Positions 60,578 through 64,000 of a stretch of 64,000 nucleotides of DNA are shown here, in pieces. Numbering within the stretch: the first letter of the stretch is position 1; the number at the start of each line of letters is the position of its first letter. Origin of the DNA: Nitzschia sp. pyKryTriq1. Taxonomy: Eukaryota > Bacillariophyta > Bacillariophyceae > Bacillariales > Bacillariaceae. Made by a program: the position numbers and the translations under genes. Location: contig OY101121.1 of the NCBI GenBank assembly GCA_956465555.1, forward strand, positions 186,001-250,000, written 5' to 3'. The notes under the pieces are model-generated. The model had not been told where the DNA came from and made no database searches. It saw nothing but the letters and a program-made list of their open reading frames with translations.

Positions 60578-62873
60578 TTATGCTTCGGGGTTTGCCTCCA
60601 TGGCTTCATTGAACTGTCCAGCAAGTGAATTCGCTGCCTTGAACCACACGAAGATCATTGCCATCAAGACTGCCGCAAAGTACTGCAAACAACAAGTGAA
60701 AAAAGAGAGGCAAACGAAAAGCGGTAAGTATATGATTGTGGTAGATACCCATGGCATGAATTCGCACTTGGATTTTTTATACAGCAGCAGGTATAATATT
60801 ACGTACCGGGGTCGCTGCGGCGAGACTGCCGACTCCGAAAATGAGAATCTGCTGAATCAAAGCACCTCCACTCTTTCCGAGAGGGTTTCCAATCACATCA
60901 ATGGCCGCCTTGCCTTTGGTCTTGGATTCCTTATCCAAAGGAATATACGCCATTTCCTTGCAGGGATCAAACAAGGCGTATTTGGAACTCTTGCTCAAAA
61001 TGTTTTGGGCGGCACCTACAACTACGGCCAACATGAGAGGAGTGGTACCCAACGCGGCCGTAATGGGTTTGAAAAAGTCCGAGAACAAGGTCAAGGCAAA
61101 GAATCCCAAGCCCGTGACACCGATCATGGAAGGTGTCACCAAAGCCGCAATGCGCCAACCGAATTTGGCAAAGATGGATCGTCCCAACAACATCATGATC
61201 AAAGTCACAGTACCCGTTGCCGAAGAAAAGTTACCCATAAAGGCAGAATAGTCATTGGGGTTGGGGAAGGCTTGCTTGAGCTTGGATTTCCAGCTGACCT
61301 CCACAATGTTGATACATAGACCGTACGAGATGACAAGAGTGGCCAAATCCCGAATGTAGGGAGAGCTCATCAAGAATTTGGCGGATTCTCCCATGGACAT
61401 TTTGGTTTTCTTCTTGCGAGGGGCGGCACTCACAGGAGCAGCTGGTTCTTTTGCCTTTTGTTTGAGAATATTGTCTTGCATGTACTTGTGGGCGGCCAAT
61501 AGCACTCCTCCCGAGGCCAAGACGGCTCCCATGAGATAGCGAAGTGAAACGGCCCAGGCGTCGACACCAGGAGCCAAAGTGGATCGCATCAGGGAGACCC
61601 ATCGAACGTATTGCCCAGAGAAAATCAAGGCGACATTGGCACCCAAACCAAACAATGGATCTGCGAGACGCGAAAAAGAGAATGGTTAGAATGGAATCCT
61701 CATCGAGTTTTGCTTTGCTTTGTTTTCTTTTCTTTTGTTGGACAGTCAGAAGTCGTAATAAACATTATAATTTTCACTCACAGTATTTCTTGGCTTCATC
61801 CACCGTGGTAACTTCATTGGCAAATCCCCAAAACAACAAGGATGTTACCACACTTCCCCACATTTCGGCCATGACATAAAATACCGCAAAACTCCAGTTG
61901 CGAATGATGGACAGGGGTGCCGAAAATCCCAATGGCAATTTCGTCGCCAACATGTCGACCAGTCCATGGGGATGCAAGAAGGCTCGATTGGGATAGACGA
62001 CCAACGCGAACAAACTAAAAAAGGCCAAGAAGGGAATGACACAAGCATAAAACACTTGATTTTGGTCCATACGGTCGGTCATGGCGGCATACAATCCGGT
62101 AAAGCCAATGGCGGTGGGCAAATTGACATAGGTTTTGATAAAGGGGATGACTTCGGCGCCACTTCCAGGAGCCGTGACCATGAGTACATCTTTGGTATCT
62201 CTCAAAATTGTGTAGTTGAAAAGAATGCAAAAGAACATGAGACCCAAAGGGAGCAACTTCTTTCGTTCCTGTTCTGTGGGAAGAGATGCTTTGATCTGAA
62301 ATACAACATGATGTGATATATTATATGAGCAGAATAGAAGATTCAGAATGGAAAATATGAGTCATGGTCGGCGCAAACCAGAAACAAAAACAAAAACAAA
62401 GAGGGATGGGATCCAAGGGTCGATATAGACACAAGATAGACATGGAATGATGGTGCAAGACAAAAAACCTCGATCGTGTCCCACGTTGTCCAAAAAGGTA
62501 CTGGCATCATCCTCGCTGATCATGATGATGATTCAGCAGGATTTATGATTCTGAAGACATATATATATAAGTTTGACACGACGCGACGTACCCTGCCCAA
62601 GAATCCCTTCTTTTCCACGGACCCACCATCTGCAGCAGAAGTATCTGACATTTGAATCAATCTTGTTTGCTTCATGTTGTTGTTTTTGTTGAACATCAAC
62701 GCTGAAGGCGACGACGACGACGATACAAGAGGCGAGCTCCCAATGATGCCGACTGGTGATGGTGATGTGCCATACTGGAGAGGTGTCGTAAAGGCAGAAG
62801 TTGTAGTACTAGCGAGTAGTGCTGCTAGAGCAAGGCTGGCAAGAAAGATCTTGCTTTGCTGGCTCATCATCAT
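60578..62873 (-). CDS. Plastid ATP/ADP (nucleotide) transporter, NTT family (584 aa, four exons)
   Basis: Exons 62873-62592, 62295-61782, 61660-60807 and 60682-60578; introns of 296, 121 and 124 bp with GT…AG ends, phases 0, 1, 0. Signal peptide ending STTTSAF-TTPL (plastid motif). Family features: LLPLGLMFFCILFNYTILRDTKDVLMVTAPGSGAE at the first membrane span, then NWSFAVFYVMAEMWGSVVTSLLFW, YYPLFGLGANVALIFSGQYVRW (restored across intron 2), SSPYIRDLATLVISYGLCINIVEVSWK and LFDPCKEMAYIPLD. These 12-span carriers exchange ATP, ADP or other nucleotides across plastid membranes. The last exon gives the end YFAAVLMAMIFVWFKAANSL. ATG 62873 opens three Met codons in a row. Confidence 0.93.
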
Positions 62874-64000
62874 AATCTTGAGGAATTACTACTACTGATT
62901 GTGTTGTTTGAAATCAAAAGAAGTGATGTTGGTGGACGAGATGATCGATGATGACACTTTTCTTCTCTAGAGCTAGAAAATTGTTGACCGATTCCTTCGA
63001 CGATTGGCCGCCGATGATTCTTCTTCTGGTGTGAGGAATGCTTTCCTTCCTCTTCCACCGACGACCAAGCAAAATTCTTCGTTTGAGAAGATTTTTGGTT
63101 GTCGGCGCATCATCCATCACCCATCAACCGAAAAATCGGCGCGACGGACGCACGACACGCACTGCCAGATGGAGAGTTCCCATCGAACGTTCGTCTGTCA
63201 GGCGTCTTCCTTGGTATGCATAGGGCGTCAAAACCTGCTCTCGTTCCATTCGCTTCAACAATTCCGTTTCCCTAGACTACAAAAGTTTCGTTAAAAAATG
63301 TTGTTTGGTATTCTGGGACGTACGTCACTGGTGGCGCGGCCGCCGCGCCGGCTGGCGATGAGATTCATTCATTCGCTCTTCTTTTGATTTTCTTCGCTTC
63401 GGCGATTTTGTTCCACGTGTTGCACATTTTCTTCCATTTCGAGGGATGACACGCCGTGACATTGACGCGACGGGGAGACGGCAAGACGTTTTCGGTCGAA
63501 CAAATCGACTATTCCAATCCAATTAATCCGTTTTTACGGTCGATGGAACGACGTCATTTCTGGCATTATTGTCCAAAAATTATTATTTTGTCAGAAGTTG
63601 CAGTGACCGAGCCATCGACGATGACCGCGACAAATGACCTACGTGTGACGGAAAGACGAGATGCGAGCCTGCCTCGCTCGCTCTCGTTCATCTCCAACGT
63701 AGAAACCCCGTAGATGTTGGTACTAACAATAGTCTACAGGAACGAAAGCAAAAAGCCAACGACCGAACACCTCAAATTTTCGACGCGCGCGGACGCTGCT
63801 GCCCCTTCGCTCCGCTCGTCCCGCCGATGCGATGCGATGCGCGATGCGATGCTGTCCGTCGGCTGTCGGCGGCATCGCCGCGCGAGGAGAAGAGAGAGAG
63901 TTATTGGATGCTGGTGGAGAGAGAGAGATGAGGCGAAAGGTAGTAAGAAAGGACTTGCTTCAGTTCGGCATTTCACTTCACCCCCATCGTCTCTCTGACA
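62874..64000. other. Right-hand end without a supported gene
   Basis: 1.1 kb with only short frames. GCGATGCGATGC repeats occur at 63826-63850 and AGAG tracts at 63890-63930. The left part must hold the NTT promoter. A gene could begin beyond the window. Confidence 0.4.

Noticed and set aside
1-64000. CRISPR array or bacterial operon structure
   Set aside because: Short repeats here are microsatellites or coding minisatellites; introns and targeting signals show a eukaryote.

Overview
The window looks like nuclear DNA of a diatom, most likely a raphid pennate. The species cannot be fixed from sequence alone. Evidence: genes on both strands with short GT-AG introns (about 90-300 bp); several proteins begin with a signal peptide ending in the diatom plastid-targeting motif (…AF at +1); diatom-typical families are present (HSF, helicase-associated-domain protein, LCIB/theta-type carbonic anhydrase, plastid NTT nucleotide transporter, Pro/Thr wall-type protein); and there are Copia-like LTR remnants.

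Left part (1-16.9 kb): the 3' end of a PPR gene; a plastid-type CS+SAP protein; a short non-autonomous LTR retroelement with two identical 681-bp LTRs inserted just upstream of that gene; about 5 kb with little recognisable coding sequence; a two-exon POP5 (RNase P/MRP subunit); a 1008-aa low-complexity, propeller-like protein; and a five-exon gene that joins two membrane segments, a class III nucleotide cyclase, a cyclic-nucleotide phosphodiesterase and a C-terminal response-regulator receiver domain.

Middle part (17-48.9 kb): three GT17-family glycosyltransferase paralogues (two in head-to-head orientation), a secreted TPR protein, a second Golgi-type glycosyltransferase, decayed retroelement pieces (24.6-27.1 kb and 33.4-35.1 kb), a methyltransferase-like gene, a large Cys-rich and Pro/Thr-repeat wall-type protein, a helicase-associated-domain protein, a heme peroxidase, an HSF-type transcription factor and an alpha/beta-hydrolase.

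Right part (47.3-62.9 kb): a tandem duplication of about 4.6 kb that copied the hydrolase tail plus an LCIB-family carbonic anhydrase. The second unit then lost about 2 kb. The two units act as filled/empty-site controls for a 272-bp hAT-type MITE in unit 1 and a 411-bp hairpin-bearing insert in unit 2. Four plastid-type genes follow: acyltransferase (AGPAT), bestrophin-like channel, GUN4 and NTT nucleotide transporter. The carbonic anhydrases and bestrophin suggest a link with inorganic-carbon handling; GUN4, AGPAT and NTT serve chlorophyll, lipid and nucleotide functions of the plastid. The last 1.1 kb shows no gene I can support. No tRNA, rRNA or CRISPR array was recognised.
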